Notes: generated by a model not told the origin, from the sequence alone. A stretch of DNA of 64,000 bases from Erodium maritimum (GCA_963921825.1 OY997588.1:120785329-120849328); one strand, 5' to 3'; shown: positions 35,866 through 47,516, numbered from the stretch's first letter. A program made the numbers and translations.

Positions 35866-38800
35866 TTACTGAGCAGCTGGTTTGCGATCCTTTGTGATCT
35901 TGTTTGGTGTGCGATCCCTTGTGATCTTGTTTGGTGTTGCGTAGTTCCTTTGAGTCCTTGGAAGAGGTCGTGATCGTTGTGTCGTGTCTACTTACGTGTT
36001 TGAGTGTCGAGTCGTTCGAGGAAGGTCACCGTGGGTGTTTGTCAGTCGGAGTACTTGGGTTGGGGACAGTGGTCCCCGGGGTTGAGTTTGTTTTTGGTGT
36101 TACCGGCATTGTCTGCTAATTATGCCGTAGTCAGTCTGTTATCCGTGGTGGTGAGCGAACGCTCACCCCTAGCTGCTTTTCCTACAGGTACTGTTCGTGG
36201 GACGGACTAGGTGAGCTCTCGAAGCTTGTGGAGCTAGGAGCGGAGTCCGGGTTTTTACTTTTGGTCTAGCGACGGATACCTCGCCCTTTTGTCCGCTTGT
36301 TGGGACGTGTTTTGAATTGTAATTATCCTTTTGTTGAACTAAACTGTTATTGCAAAGTGTTTTAATGGAAATGTTTTCAAAGTGTTTTCTTATTCTAAAC
36401 GTTCGCGTCCCGAGTTCGGTTTACTGAAATTGGGGCGTGACAGCATTGATGTCCTCGACACTGAGAGTAATGTGGCCAGAGGCGCACTTGGCCAATATGG
36501 GTATTTCAACGTCTGACCACCTACCTATTCTGGTGGACTCGGACAGGCGTGTGGACCCATTTGGGTCAAGATAATTCCGGTTCGAGAACATCTGGGCAGA
36601 GGACCCGAAATGTGGCCATTTGATTCAGGCGAGGTGGGGTGCTCCGGGGGATAGAGATATTGGCACAAAGATACGGGAGACGGGCACTGAGTTGGAGGCT
36701 TGGGGGCAAAGAGGTGTACAATGCCTTAGCAAGGAAGATCGCAAGATATGAGAAGGATATGTTGTGGTTGAATGGCAGAGAGGATCGAATGAGTATTCGA
36801 CGATGCAGGGCTCTGCAGAAACTGTATGTCAAGGCCTTGGAGCACAAGGGTGAGTTTTGGAGACAACGGACTAAACAGCACTGGCTCACGGATAGTGATT
36901 AGAACACGAAATTCTTCCAGGCCTCAGCATCGCAGAGGAAGAGTATCAACAAGGTGTCAGAGTTACGGGATGGTGATGGAAACGTCCTAGCCTGGGAGTC
37001 GGGATTGGGGGACCATATTCTAGAGTTCTATAAAACTCTATCTCGGAGGACAAGGGGGGATGGGGCTAATTTCCCGAGATTCCGCCAACAACTGGCGGAG
37101 GCGCAAAACAGAGCTTTGATGGGGCAGGTGACATCGGACGAAGTGCGGGAAGCGACTTTTTCTATGGGACCTAATAAATCGCCGGGACCAGATGGTCTCA
37201 ATCCCTTCTTCTACTAGAAGTATTGGGGGACGGTGGGGGAAGACGTGACTCGGTGGGTACGAAGGATCTTTGCAGGGGAGGATATACCAAGGGATCTGAA
37301 TAAGACAACGTTAGTTCTGATTCCGAAGGTAGAGTGGTCGACGTCGCTGAAGGACCTCCGCCCTATTGCGCTTTGTAACGTGGTGTTTAAAGTGGTATCG
37401 AAGGTGGCCGCGAATAGGCTAAATGGTCTACTGGATGGGCTAATTTCATAATCCCAAGGGGCGTTTGTGCCTGGCAGATCAATACAGGATAACATCATCC
37501 TGGCTTACGAAACCTTACACTACCTCAGGAATAAGCGACAAGGGAAGAAGGGGTGGGTGGTGCTGAAACTGGATATGAGCAAGGCCTACGATAGGGTGGA
37601 GTAGGGATTTTTGTGGGATATAATAAGGGGATTTGGTTTTGGCGAGGAGTGGATATCACTCATTCGCCGCTGTACGTACTCGGTGACGTATAATATTGTT
37701 GTAGGGGGACAGCATGCGGGGTTTGTCCAACCAGAGAGGGGAATCAGGCAGGGAGATCCGCTATCTCCATACTTGTTCCTCTTTTGTATGGAGGGCTTCT
37801 CCCAGCTACTCCAAGGAGCTGAAAGTGCAGGGGAGATACATGGAGTACATGTGGCTAACGGAGCGCCAGTGCTAACACATCTATTATTTGCCGATGATTG
37901 CTACGTATATTGCAAGGCGACACCGGATGAGATCATACGTCTGAGGAACTTCCTCCGGATGTTTGAGAAGGCGTCGGGACAGGTAGTGAATCAAATTAAA
38001 TCGTCGCTTTTCTTTAGTCATAATACTCCAGAGCATATGAGGTTGGAAGGAGTGCAGATCCTAGGGATACCAGAGTTGGAGATCCCGTCTCCCTATTTGG
38101 GAATCCCGAACATGATGGGACGAAGTAGAAAGCAGGGACTGCAGTATGTGCTGGATAGGGTTCTTCGGAGCTTCTAGAGGTGGGATGAGAAGTTACTAAA
38201 TGGAGTGGGGAAGGAGGTGTTGGTCAAATCAGTGTTACAAGCAATCCCCACCTATACGATGAGTGTTATAAGGATACCTAGGGGGATCCTAGACAAGATG
38301 AATGTGGCACTTGCTCGGTTCTGGTGGAAGTCGGCAGGACCGGAGGAGAAAGGTGTTATTTGGCAGTCCTGGACGACTATGTCGCGGCCGAAGGAGGAAG
38401 GAGGGTTGGGCTTCAAGAACTTGTACACTTTTAATTCAGCCTTCCTCGGTAAACAGTTGTGGAAACTGGTAACGGAGGAAGACAACTTAGTAGCTCGGGT
38501 ACAGAAGGCTAAGTACTATCCGAGGTCCTCGGTGTTGGAAGCAGTTCGAAAACTGAATCAGAGCTATGTCTGGCAAAGTATCATGTCCGCACATGAGATG
38601 ATCAAGAGTGGGGTTCAGAGGTCAATTGGGCCTAGAACGGATAAGTCTATCTGCGACCACCCTTGGTTCACAGGGGTGGTGGCACGGGTGCAGTCGTCGG
38701 GCCCTGGAATTGATGGGAAGCTAGTGTTGGATCTTATGAGACCTAACGAGAGGAGATGGGACTCAGAGACAATTGGTACACTGTTTAGTCCGGTGGATCA

Positions 38801-39943
38801 GAGGGCTATAATGGCGGTCCCGATAAGTAAGACAGTCGCAAGGGATTCCTGGTACTGGGCGAGGGACTACTTGGGCCAATACACGGTGAAGTCGGCATAT
38901 AGTCTGGGCCACCAAGACCAGGCGACCTTCCGAGCCCAACCAGAAATCAGGTCTGCTATTTTGAAGATGGAAGTGATGCCGAAGGTCAGATCGTTTCTTT
39001 GGCGCACTTGTTCAGGATGTTTACAGGTGGCAGTTAATCTGAGGCGACGACATATGGACATGACGGCGACTTGCCCGGTCTATGCTGGGGCGGAGGAATC
39101 GGCTCTCCACCTGCTAGTTCATTGCCCGGTGGCGGCAAAGTGTTGGGCCAAGTCGGGACTGAATATACCACAAGAGGCCCAGACAATAAATGAATGGGTG
39201 CCGGGAACGCTTAACATCAATCCCCCAGGAAGCGGGGGACTGATAGGATGTATCTTGTGGGAGGTGTGGAAGGCTAGGGACAAAGTGGTCTGGGAGAATA
39301 TAGCTCAACCAGCAGCCAGTATCTTCCAGACAACATTCCATCTACAGATAGGGTGGATGGAAGCTAGGAGGAGGAAGTTACAAGCACAAGCTTCTCCCCG
39401 CCAGTCAAAGGTACAGGTTGCGGAGGTGTGGGAACATCCCACTCAGGGCACGTGGGCCATAAATACAGATGGAGCTCTTTTTGCGGCGACAGATAAAATG
39501 GGAACATGATGGATATGCAGAGATGACAGGGGCCAACTTAGGGGAGCCCGGTCCACATCATTCCATAGAGCTCAGAACCCGGGGTTAGTGGAATCCTATG
39601 CGATCCGGGAAGCGCTAACGTGGCTACAACAATATCCTCGCCAAAGGGCAGTAGTTTGGAGCAACTGCAAGGTCATAGTGGATATGATCAGACGAGGAGG
39701 GCGGTTGCTCTCTCCTCTGGGAACAATCGTCACAGATTGTACTTCCTTTTATCTACACTCGAGTGCGTGCAACTCGAATTTGTAAAACGGACAGCGAACA
39801 AAGCATCTCATTGGCTTGCCAGGGCGGCTTGTTCTAACCCTGTCTGGAATTGGCAATGGGGTCATGTCCCCGAGCCTCTTCAAAACATCATCATTGCCGA
39901 TATTTAAATAAAATCTCATATTATCTCAAAAAAACACAATCAA

Positions 39944-40429
39944 ATTATTCATTTTTTATTGATTATCTATTAATAAAAAAATTCTCATTAATTTGATTAG
40001 TTCAATTTGTATAATGAAAAAAAAATCAATAATGTTAGTAAGATTTATTGATCCATAATTTCTATTAGTTTGCAAAAATAATTAATAGTCGACCAATGAG
40101 TCAAATACACACTCCATATAAAGAAGAATAAAACAAAGAGGTAAAATTCTTGATTTTGTGTTTTTTTATATTTAAATTTTCAAAGTGTAAAATTAACACT
40201 TAGAAATAAATTTAATAAAAGTACAACAAAATGACAAGTTCATGACATTTTTCGTCACTATCAAATAATAAACTATGATGTACAAAATATGAATACCTTA
40301 TATTAATCTTTACATCTTATTATGAGATTTTTTTATTTAGACTTATGTTAAATTAATTTATTGCAAGAAATCTTTCTCTCTAATGTAAGAGGTTAAATCT
40401 ACTGAGAACCATCTTTAACCCTAGGAACC
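39944..40429. other. AT-rich spacer
   Basis: The stretch is very AT-rich with no reading frame or repeat structure of note. Confidence 0.5.
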
Positions 40430-43170
40430 ATCCAAATCAACCAAGCAATAGAACGGATCTGACCATGCCAATATCACTTTGCTCAACGTTTTGTTGTGCC
40501 TATGGGGCAAAGGGTCATTCTTCCAGTATTGTCGTTCAAACGTTTGTCCTTGATTCAAAGTGAGGGCCTGGAAGCTCGAGTCTTGTAGAAAGAAATTCTC
40601 CAAGCGGTGTTGGATTGTGGGGGAGACAAAGTACCAGGTCCCGACGAGTTTTCAATGAATTTCTTCAAAAAATGTTGGAGCTTCGTGGGATCATATGTAA
40701 TGGACTTCATATCCGAATTTTAGGGATTGTCTGTTGTGGGCAAAGGCCTAAACTCTTCATTTGTTGTTCTTATTCCTAAGACGTCAAACCCAAGCAAGAT
40801 TTCTGACTTCAGACCGATTGGCCTGATTACTGCTCCATATAAGATGTTGACTAAATTTCTCACGAACAGGTTGAAGCAAGTGATAGCTGACATCATTAGT
40901 GATTGCCAGAGCGGGTTTGTTGCGGGAAGACAATTGGTAGATGGGGTCTTGATTGCTTCTGAAATTGTTCAGTTGATTAAGAGGTCGAAACAGGAAGCTA
41001 TTTTTCTCAAATTTGACTTTGAGAAGGCATATGATAAGGTGTTGTGGGTGTATTTGGATGAAGTAATACATGCCATGGGGTTTAGCATCATGTGGAGATC
41101 GTGGATGAAAGGTTGTTTTCAGGCGTTCGGTTCGGTTCTTGTAAATGGTTCTTCGAGTGTAGAGTTTACAATAACAAACAGGTTGAGACAAGGGTGCCCT
41201 CTATCTCCTTTCATCTTTTTGATAGCTGCAGAGGGGTTACACCAAGTTTTGGAGGAGTGATCGCGGGCTGGGAATTTCAGGGGCATCATTTTGGGGAGTT
41301 TGGGACCAACTGTGTCTCATTTGCAGTTTGCAGACGATACAATCTTGTTCATCAAAGGAGGATAAGAGGACTTGAGAAGTTTAAAGAATATTTTTGAAGG
41401 CTTTCAGAACACTTTAGTTCTCAAGGTTAATTTCCATAAATCGAAAGCAGTCATTCTCAACTCCAAACCCTATCGGCAGATGTGGTTGAATCGGCTTTGG
41501 AATGCAAGGTGGTGAGTTTTCCGATGAGATATTTGGGGTTCAGCCTGGGCCTAAACCCGCAAAATTCTATCTTTTGGGAACCGGTTTTGGATAAGTTCAA
41601 AGCTTCTCTAAATTTGTGGAAATGTAAGCATCAAAGCTTGGCGGGGAGAATTGTTCTGATAAAATCAACTCTGGAAGCTCTTCCCATCTTTTATATGTCC
41701 CTTTTCCGAGTACCAAAGAAGGTCATCAGGTCCATGGAAGCGTGGCAACACAAATTCCTTTGGCAAAACAGTGTAGCTAAGAGAGTCATTCACAAATTAA
41801 AGTCGGCGGATGTGTGTAAATTGAGAGCTGAAGGGGATCATGGTATTAGAAGGTTGGGAGAGGTGAATGAAAGCTTACAGGCTAAATGGCGGTGGCGATT
41901 TTTGGAGGATGTTGATAGCCTTTGAAAGAGAGTCATATGTGCGATTTATGGTTGAGATCCTAATGAGTGGGATTTGTCTAAACTGGACAAACCGGGTAAT
42001 TCTTTCTTGATTCATCAGTTTGTAGGCATTTCCTCTTATCTGAGGTTTGAAAGTATTTTTGGAGGGCAAAATGTTCATTGGCAGGTGAGGGATGGGGGCG
42101 AGCTAAATTCTGGGAGGAGAGGTGGATAGGAGACTGACTCTTATGCTTCAAATACCCTCGCCTATATCGGGTGGCTCAGCACAAACACAAACCTGTAGCT
42201 TTCTATTGGGTAAATGGGTACTGGAAGGCTGAGTATAGATGTGTTCTATGGCATGGGGAGAAGATCTTGGTTAAAGAGTTGGTGGCCGGTTTGTATCAGG
42301 CTCGCCTGCAGGAGGGTGTCAAGGACAAACTTATTTGGTCTAAATTTCCTAAGGACCCGAGTTCTGCAACCACTTACCAGCTCATTGTAGGGTCTTCCAA
42401 TGTGGCTCCAACATGGACTCGTCTCCTGTGGGTTAAAGGTGTTCTGCCCAATTATTGCACGTTTGTATGGCTATTGATGTACAAAGCAGTTCCGACGCTC
42501 TCTTTCCTAGAAAACAGGGGCTGCAGGATATCCTTGAATGTTATGCGGCGTTACTTTTGCAAGGACAAGTTTGAAGACCAAGAGCATTTATTTTTACACT
42601 GTGATTATGCGCGGTTTCTCTGGTGTAAGATATACAGGTGGTGGAATGCGATTTGGATAATGCCAAAGGAGGAGATAAATTGCTTATTGATGTGGGAAGG
42701 GCTGAGTCCAAAATGCTGGTGGAAGGGATGGGTCATTATCGGGTATTCTACTATGTGGAGCATCTGGATATGCCGAAATAATACTGCCTATCACGCTAAA
42801 GTTGACGCCATTGACAAGGTATTTTTAAATCTACAACAACATTACTTCGGTCTTGCGAGGTTTGGCGGGTCTGCTGATATCGGAGGCTCGGTGGGAAGTT
42901 TGGGTGCATTATCCGGATCGTTGTTTGGTGGGTGGCCGAAATCCTGTAGTGGCAGGTACTCTCGCACGCATTGAGGGACACTCATTTTAATCGAGTGGTT
43001 TGCAGGGTGTGCAAGAGTTCAAAGCGGGAGAGTGAGGATGGTTATTTGTACCTCTCTTTTTCCCCCCTTTTTTTCAGTTATGTGTCTAATCCCCTCGAAT
43101 TGATTGGACCCTCTTTTGTATATGAGCTCCATATATCAAGATAATAAAATCCTTGCTTATCAAAAAAAAA
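40430..43170 (+). pseudogene. 5'-truncated L1-type LINE, ORF2 part, broken
   Basis: The copy starts within ORF2, just before the reverse transcriptase (GDKVPGPDEFSMNFFKKCW at about 40617). The RT (about 40727-41350) has FVVLIPKT, ISDFRPIGLI, SGFVAGRQLVDGVLIASEI, KFDFEKAYDKV and LRQGCPLSPFIFLIAAEG, then FADDTI in another frame at about 41330. The post-RT region (41482-41925) has FPMRYLGFSLGL and WKCKHQSLAGRIVLIKSTL. A zinc-finger-like part (42171-42974) has KDKFEDQEHLFLHCDYARFLW. Non-coding sequence then runs to AATCCTTGCTTATC and an A tail at 43162-43170. There are several frameshifts. I found no target duplication. The SFIFLIAAEG type of RT differs from the SPYLFLFCMEG type at 33-39 kb, so this is a second LINE lineage. 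Confidence 0.85.
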
Positions 43171-44118
43171 CATATGCTTATTTCTTCTTAGTAAAGGTTG
43201 CATTGTATTTTCGCACCTAGTACTTATTTTAGACAAATTCAAAATGTCTCAGATCGTGAGCTTCAAAAAAGAGCATTACTTCTTCACTACAAAATAACTG
43301 AATTCTCTAATAATCAAGCTGAAAAATATATATTAAATTATCACTTTCTTATTTATTCGATCATCGCAAATACAGATCCGAGATCAAAAATAAATTATAT
43401 TTGTTCTTCGAGTTTTGAATCTTCATGTTCTATTTAATGATTTTATCAACTGATTATCATGATTCAATAAAATTTTCTTCAATCGTTGTTGATAAACTCA
43501 TTTTCGATACTGATCGATACATATTTAGCTGCAAATCACATTAATATAGGATTCTAGAGTTCAATTCCGGTGATAATTGTTGAGTATCAAGTTTAGAGCA
43601 TCCAAATACATTGGGAGACCTCGAACACGTTTTTTTATATACTGGAGACCTCGAACACATTGGTTATCAAAATGTTATCACATTGATGCAAAACATTCAT
43701 CAACTTAGAACACTAAGTTTATCACCTATCAGGGAGAGTAGTCCATGGAAGGAGATCCTTATTAAGCTTTCAAAATTTAAGGGTCGACAATCGAAGTAAG
43801 ATCTATCTCGAGCTTCAAATCGTCAAAGTCGACCTCCCAAGTATTTCATGGATTATTACACTGCTGAAATCAAATCATGGATTTTTGAAAATTCATCTTT
43901 CTCCTATTTTCCAAAATAATATAAAACCATTGAACTCTTGCAAAACCCAATAAATACTTACACAATTCACCAATTCAATCAAATCAACGATTGAACTACG
44001 CTGTAACCAACACATCAGCTTCAATTCCATAATTTCATAATCATCATCTAATTGACAATTATCATATTACCTGATAAAAAATTAAACAATTATTCATCAT
44101 TTCATCTAATGACTAATC
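43171..44118. other. AT-rich spacer with a small internal duplication
   Basis: There is no recognisable gene. The phrase GGAGACCTCGAACAC occurs twice, about 38 bp apart near 43605-43660. A 79-residue frame at 43198 and a 62-residue frame at 43611 match nothing I know. Confidence 0.45.
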
Positions 44119-44132
44119 AATAATAGTCGAAA

Positions 44133-46209
44133 GTAAATCTATTCTACCTATTGGGAAAAAAATAATAATAAACCCTAAGGTTTCTTCTCCGCCGCACACC
44201 AGTCGCCACGCCTCCGGCACAGTCTTCTCCGGCTTGGTATGCCTCTCTGTTTCCTGACCTGCTTCGGTTGGGTTGTTGTCGATTGTTGTAGGCTGACAAA
44301 GGGGATCAGATCGGTGAAGGCGTGTTGCTGCATTCGATGTGGTGTGTTACATCTCGGATCCGGCCCGTGGTACATGTTTTGATTCTGGTCCGACCGACAT
44401 TGTGTCGCTGTGGAGTGCTGCATCATCACATATCTGTGAATAAGAGGTGGGCGAAGGTGTGGATTACTACAGCCGTATTTGGTCGGTGTGCTTTGCAGGT
44501 TCGTTATGTGGTTTTGTAGCAAAGTGGCGGGTTGTTGCACTGTCCTTTGATCGGTGAATCAAAGCAATGTCATTGGGTTGCTGCAGTGCGTGATCAAAAA
44601 GTAAGGGCTCCAACAATCATCCCCTATCTCTATGAAGCCTCCTTCTCTCTCGTCGCCACGACTTCGCCGGAGACCCAAACCTGTCAATGGGCTTTTGGCG
44701 GAGGTGACTGTGGCGTTGGGATCAAACGTTCCAAGGTTAAGATCCGAAAGGTCTCGACAGAGAAGAAGAAACGTGAAGTAGAGAAAATTGATCATGTTTC
44801 AGATCATGGCCCTGTTCATCGTAAGAGGAGGCGACTGTTTGCAACATCTTCTGGTTCTGCAGATGCGGCATAAGCCAATATTGCACGGGACAAGTCATCT
44901 TCAATTCTTCGTGTTGGTACCGAGTCGTAGAGGGTTTCGGTTGTGAAGCAATAGGTACAAAGGGATGTTCGTCGACCTTGGGCAATGAGCGGCAATTACA
45001 TTGAATTAGAGGATGAGGTTTTTGTGAACAGCTTACCGCTTGAAGCGTCAGAGGAATGGACCCGAAATGTGTTTAGTCCTTTCGGTACGATCGTGTCCAT
45101 AAGCGTTCCAAAACGGCCAAGCCGAAGCAATCATTACTTCGGTTTTATTCGTTTTAACTCAAAAGACGCATCGGCTAAGGCGATAGAGGCCTTGAACGAG
45201 TTTAAGATCAATGGTTATACTCTTTTTGTTGCCAAGGCGTGGCGTCGCCGGACGACTACATGCTCTGTTTCTAGAGTTCCGAAAAAAAGCATCATGTAGC
45301 CTTCAGAATCTCGGGTACAATGTGAGGAAGGCCAGGGCGTTCTGGAGATCGATTTGGGATTGCAAGAGTCCGGTGTGGTGACTGTAGGCGTCGGAGTCTC
45401 GCCGGAGTTGGTCGTTCAAGGTGAGGAGAATTCAAAATCATCGTCTGTTACGGATGAGGAGAGTTCAAAATCACCTTCTGTTGCGGATGAGTTTGGATTG
45501 GATCTCACTCGGGATTCTCTCGACCTCTCCAGGGATTCTGTTCGACTCGAGGAAGACGAGGTTGAAGACGTCGATGCTGGTGGGCCGTCTGGGCCTAAGA
45601 GCAGGCCTACTCAGATCATTTCAGACGGGCCTGCACATGCCATTTTGGACGGGCCTTATTCCGGGCTTGTTCAATGTTTTGGATCAGAGCCCATTTCAGC
45701 TTTGTCAAGAGAACCAGTTGCTCTTGTTTACGTTTCCACGGGTCAATCCTCCCCGTGAATGGATGCCCTCGTACAGTCAAAACGTGTGAGCCACCCCCCT
45801 AAACACTTGACAAAATTTTATACTCTACAGTGTAAACCAAAGGTTTCTTTGGATCGCGAAAGGTATATCCGTCCCGTCGATATTAGGAAACAGGTTGAGC
45901 AAGTCCGAATCGGAAAAACTCAGGTCGTGGCATCGTCACAGGGCACTAACGCATGGAATTCAATTCATGAGTTGGCTGCCAAGAAGGATGCGAAGATTAG
46001 GTGTTGACCTCGGGTGTCAAGGATTGGCGGGGTTTCTTCTGTTTTTTTCAGCTCCTTGTTTTTCCTTTTTTAAAAGGTTAGGCCTTTTGGCTCATTTGAT
46101 GGTGCCCCTTTGTAATTGTTGGTTCCCACCCTGTTTCTTTTTGAAGCAGGACATTCTGATTCCTATTTGGAATTAGTCTTAATAATAAATTTTTGAGCTT
46201 ATCAAAAAA
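44133..46209 (+). mobile_element. Half-LINE with RRM-type ORF1 (BNR-like), no ORF2
   Basis: A perfect 14-bp target duplication (AATAATAGTCGAAA at 44119-44132 and 46210-46223) brackets a 2.08-kb element ending GAGCTTATC plus an A tail. The terminal GCTTATC-A(n) motif is the same as in the LINE at 40430-43170. The content is ORF1-like only: a Lys/Arg-rich stretch (about 44700-44870), an RRM (44985-45299), an acidic Ser/Glu/Asp-rich linker (45354-45758) and a basic end (to 46007). RRM-bearing ORF1 proteins are known from the BNR-type L1 LINEs of plants. No endonuclease or reverse transcriptase occurs between the ORF1 end and the A tail, only about 200 bases of UTR. It is thus a non-autonomous unit that inserted by LINE-type retrotransposition. 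Confidence 0.78.
44985..45299 (+). CDS. RRM-domain protein of LINE ORF1 type (fragment)
   Basis: The 104-residue frame reads as one RNA-recognition motif. The RNP2-like strand is EVFVNSLP (about residues 10-17), the loop has FSPFGTIVSISVPK, and the RNP1-like strand is NHYFGFIRFNS (about 47-57), followed by ASAKAIEALNEF. The end of the frame is Arg-rich. In plant BNR-type LINEs such a domain replaces the DUF4283/zinc-knuckle type of ORF1 and binds element RNA. The acidic and basic parts of the same protein continue downstream in other frames, so the ORF1 is broken by at least one frameshift. A host SR-type splicing factor is the alternative, but the position inside a target-duplicated element argues against it. 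Confidence 0.65.
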   Translation: MSGNYIELEDEVFVNSLPLEASEEWTRNVFSPFGTIVSISVPKRPSRSNHYFGFIRFNSKDASAKAIEALNEFKINGYTLFVAKAWRRRTTTCSVSRVPKKSIM

Positions 46210-46223
46210 AATAATAGTCGAAA

Positions 46224-46804
46224 TTCCAAATAATATCCAAACAATTAATTATTTATGTAATCTTCAATGATTATAACCAAATAATCCAGTTAGTTGCCTA
46301 GTTATCTCTATTATATATACAATAATGAACCAAATACTACAACTAATTAACAACATTATACAATTCCAAAAGTAACTTTAACAATCGAAAATTCATCTAA
46401 TTAAGAAAATCATACATTTGAAGCCTAGATAGTGCGCGATAATGGAAAATAAATAATGCAAATCGAATTGGGGGAAGAGTGGAAGATCAGATTTCTCAAA
46501 AAATTGTGAAAATAAACTCCCGAGCTCTCGTTTGAACTTAAGAAGCCGACCCATTTAGAATTTGCAACATTTTATATTTAGATCTCCCAAATGAGTAAAT
46601 CAACCATTACATTCAATTGTGTCAATCAATCTCTAACCACAGTATTTTGCGTCGTTTAAACCCACTCAGACGACGTAACATCAAGTTACGTCACCCAGGT
46701 ACAATAACAAATGTCAAAACAACACTACATCTCCTAAATGGCATCAATGACACAACATGTTGCTTAGGTTGCTCTGGTGACCACTTGAACGTGTAACCAT
46801 GATA
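46224..46804. other. AT-rich spacer
   Basis: There is no gene. A small palindrome, GACGTAAC...GTTACGTC, lies at about 46673-46693; it contains ACGT cores but no neighbouring gene start lies close by. Confidence 0.45.
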
Positions 46805-46812
46805 CATCGTCC

Positions 46813-47508
46813 CAGAGGCGGATTGAGGGGGGTTTAGGGTATGCCAGGACATACCATGTCCAAGAAAACTAGATGTAATTGTACAACTTTCAGGTATATT
46901 TGATTTGATGTTTTGCGGGACTAAATCAGAGTTCATATGAAGAAGTTATGGTCATTTGAAGATCTGATGCGTATATAACCTCATTTTACTTGAAAATGCT
47001 CACTCCAAATCTCTATTACACTTTACAAAAATCTTATTCACAGTTTTTTGTACGTTGCATTTGAAGATGTAAGACACAACAGTTCAGTGATATGCATTTA
47101 TAAGTATTTATAGTCATTGATAATTTAATAGTTTTGGTTCATTTTGAAAAGAAATCATGTCTCAGATTATATCATCTATTTCTCATATACGTCGTATGAC
47201 TGATTATATGTTTTTTCCAGAGTGCTCTGCCCATGGCGGACCAAACAACGTATGATTGACCGTTTGACTTGCACGACCTGTATGGGTTTATGTATTGTAT
47301 TTTCTAGCTGAATTTTTTTCGTGAAAATTGTAGATATCTGATTTCCATTCGATTTGATATATTACGAGCCCAAATCGGAACTCGTATGAGAAATTTATGT
47401 CATTTGAAAAACCGATCAAACTCTAACACTTCTTAAACCAAATTTGATTTTTTTATACATTTCACCACTATCAGTTACACCTAAATTAACTTTCTGTATC
47501 CGCCTCTT
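46813..47508. mobile_element. hAT-type non-autonomous DNA transposon (696 bp)
   Basis: Short terminal inverted repeats, CAGAGGCGGAT at the left and ATCCGCCTCTT at the right, match over ten bases. Perfect 8-bp target duplications, CATCGTCC at 46805-46812 and 47509-47516, are the signature of the hAT superfamily. There is no transposase. The internal text has the phrases TATGAGAAATTTATG and GAAGAAGTTATGG seen in many plant MITEs. Confidence 0.87.
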
Positions 47509-47516
47509 CATCGTCC

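Larger units (their letters stand above)
34429..36442 (+). mobile_element. Solo LTR, probably Gypsy family (copy 2)
   Basis: The repeat starts TGTAAAACCCACTTCGC and ends ATTGGGGCGTGACA. A perfect 5-bp target duplication, GCATT, flanks it at 34424-34428 and 36443-36447, and the LINE endonuclease frame resumes right after it. It is 2014 bp, shorter and diverged from copy 1 but clearly the same family: same ends, a TATAAAG box near 34590, and the same GAGCGNANGCTCACCCCTA block near the 3' side. No internal region remains. Confidence 0.88.
33828..39907 (+). pseudogene. LINE ORF2: endonuclease, reverse transcriptase and RNase H, broken
   Basis: The endonuclease begins FPSWNCRGFG at about 33831. 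FLSETLAK lies at 33930, GDFNGILRNKEKR at 34240 and LDRAF at 34415. It resumes after the solo LTR with TSDHLPIL (about 36510). The reverse transcriptase spans about 37110-38180, with [57 protein letters not shown] and the catalytic LFADDCYVYC. The C-terminal part (38205-39509) is the longest open stretch, with GGLGFKNLYTFNSAFLGKQLWK and a zinc-finger-like region. RNase H follows with WAINTDGALF at about 39450 and ends at 39907. Stops (near 36901, 37216, 37450, 37603 and 38176) and a frameshift near 33875 make it inactive. The long open C-terminal stretch suggests modest age. Confidence 0.88.
33284..39932 (+). mobile_element. L1-type LINE, interrupted by a solo LTR
   Basis: A perfect 11-bp target duplication (AACACAATCAA at 33273-33283 and 39933-39943) and an A tail after TTATCTC define the element. 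Without the nested LTR and its 5-bp duplication it is about 4.6 kb, with ORF2 and only a short Gly/Arg-rich stretch upstream, so most of ORF1 is missing. The order is endonuclease, reverse transcriptase, zinc finger, RNase H. The 3' end resembles that of copies A and B (TTAT[T]CTCAAAAA), so a LINE of this kind could have supplied their machinery. Confidence 0.85.

Noticed and set aside
44985-45299. A host RRM splicing-factor gene
   Set aside because: The RRM sits in an A-tailed element with a perfect 14-bp target duplication, and RRM-type ORF1 is known from plant LINEs.
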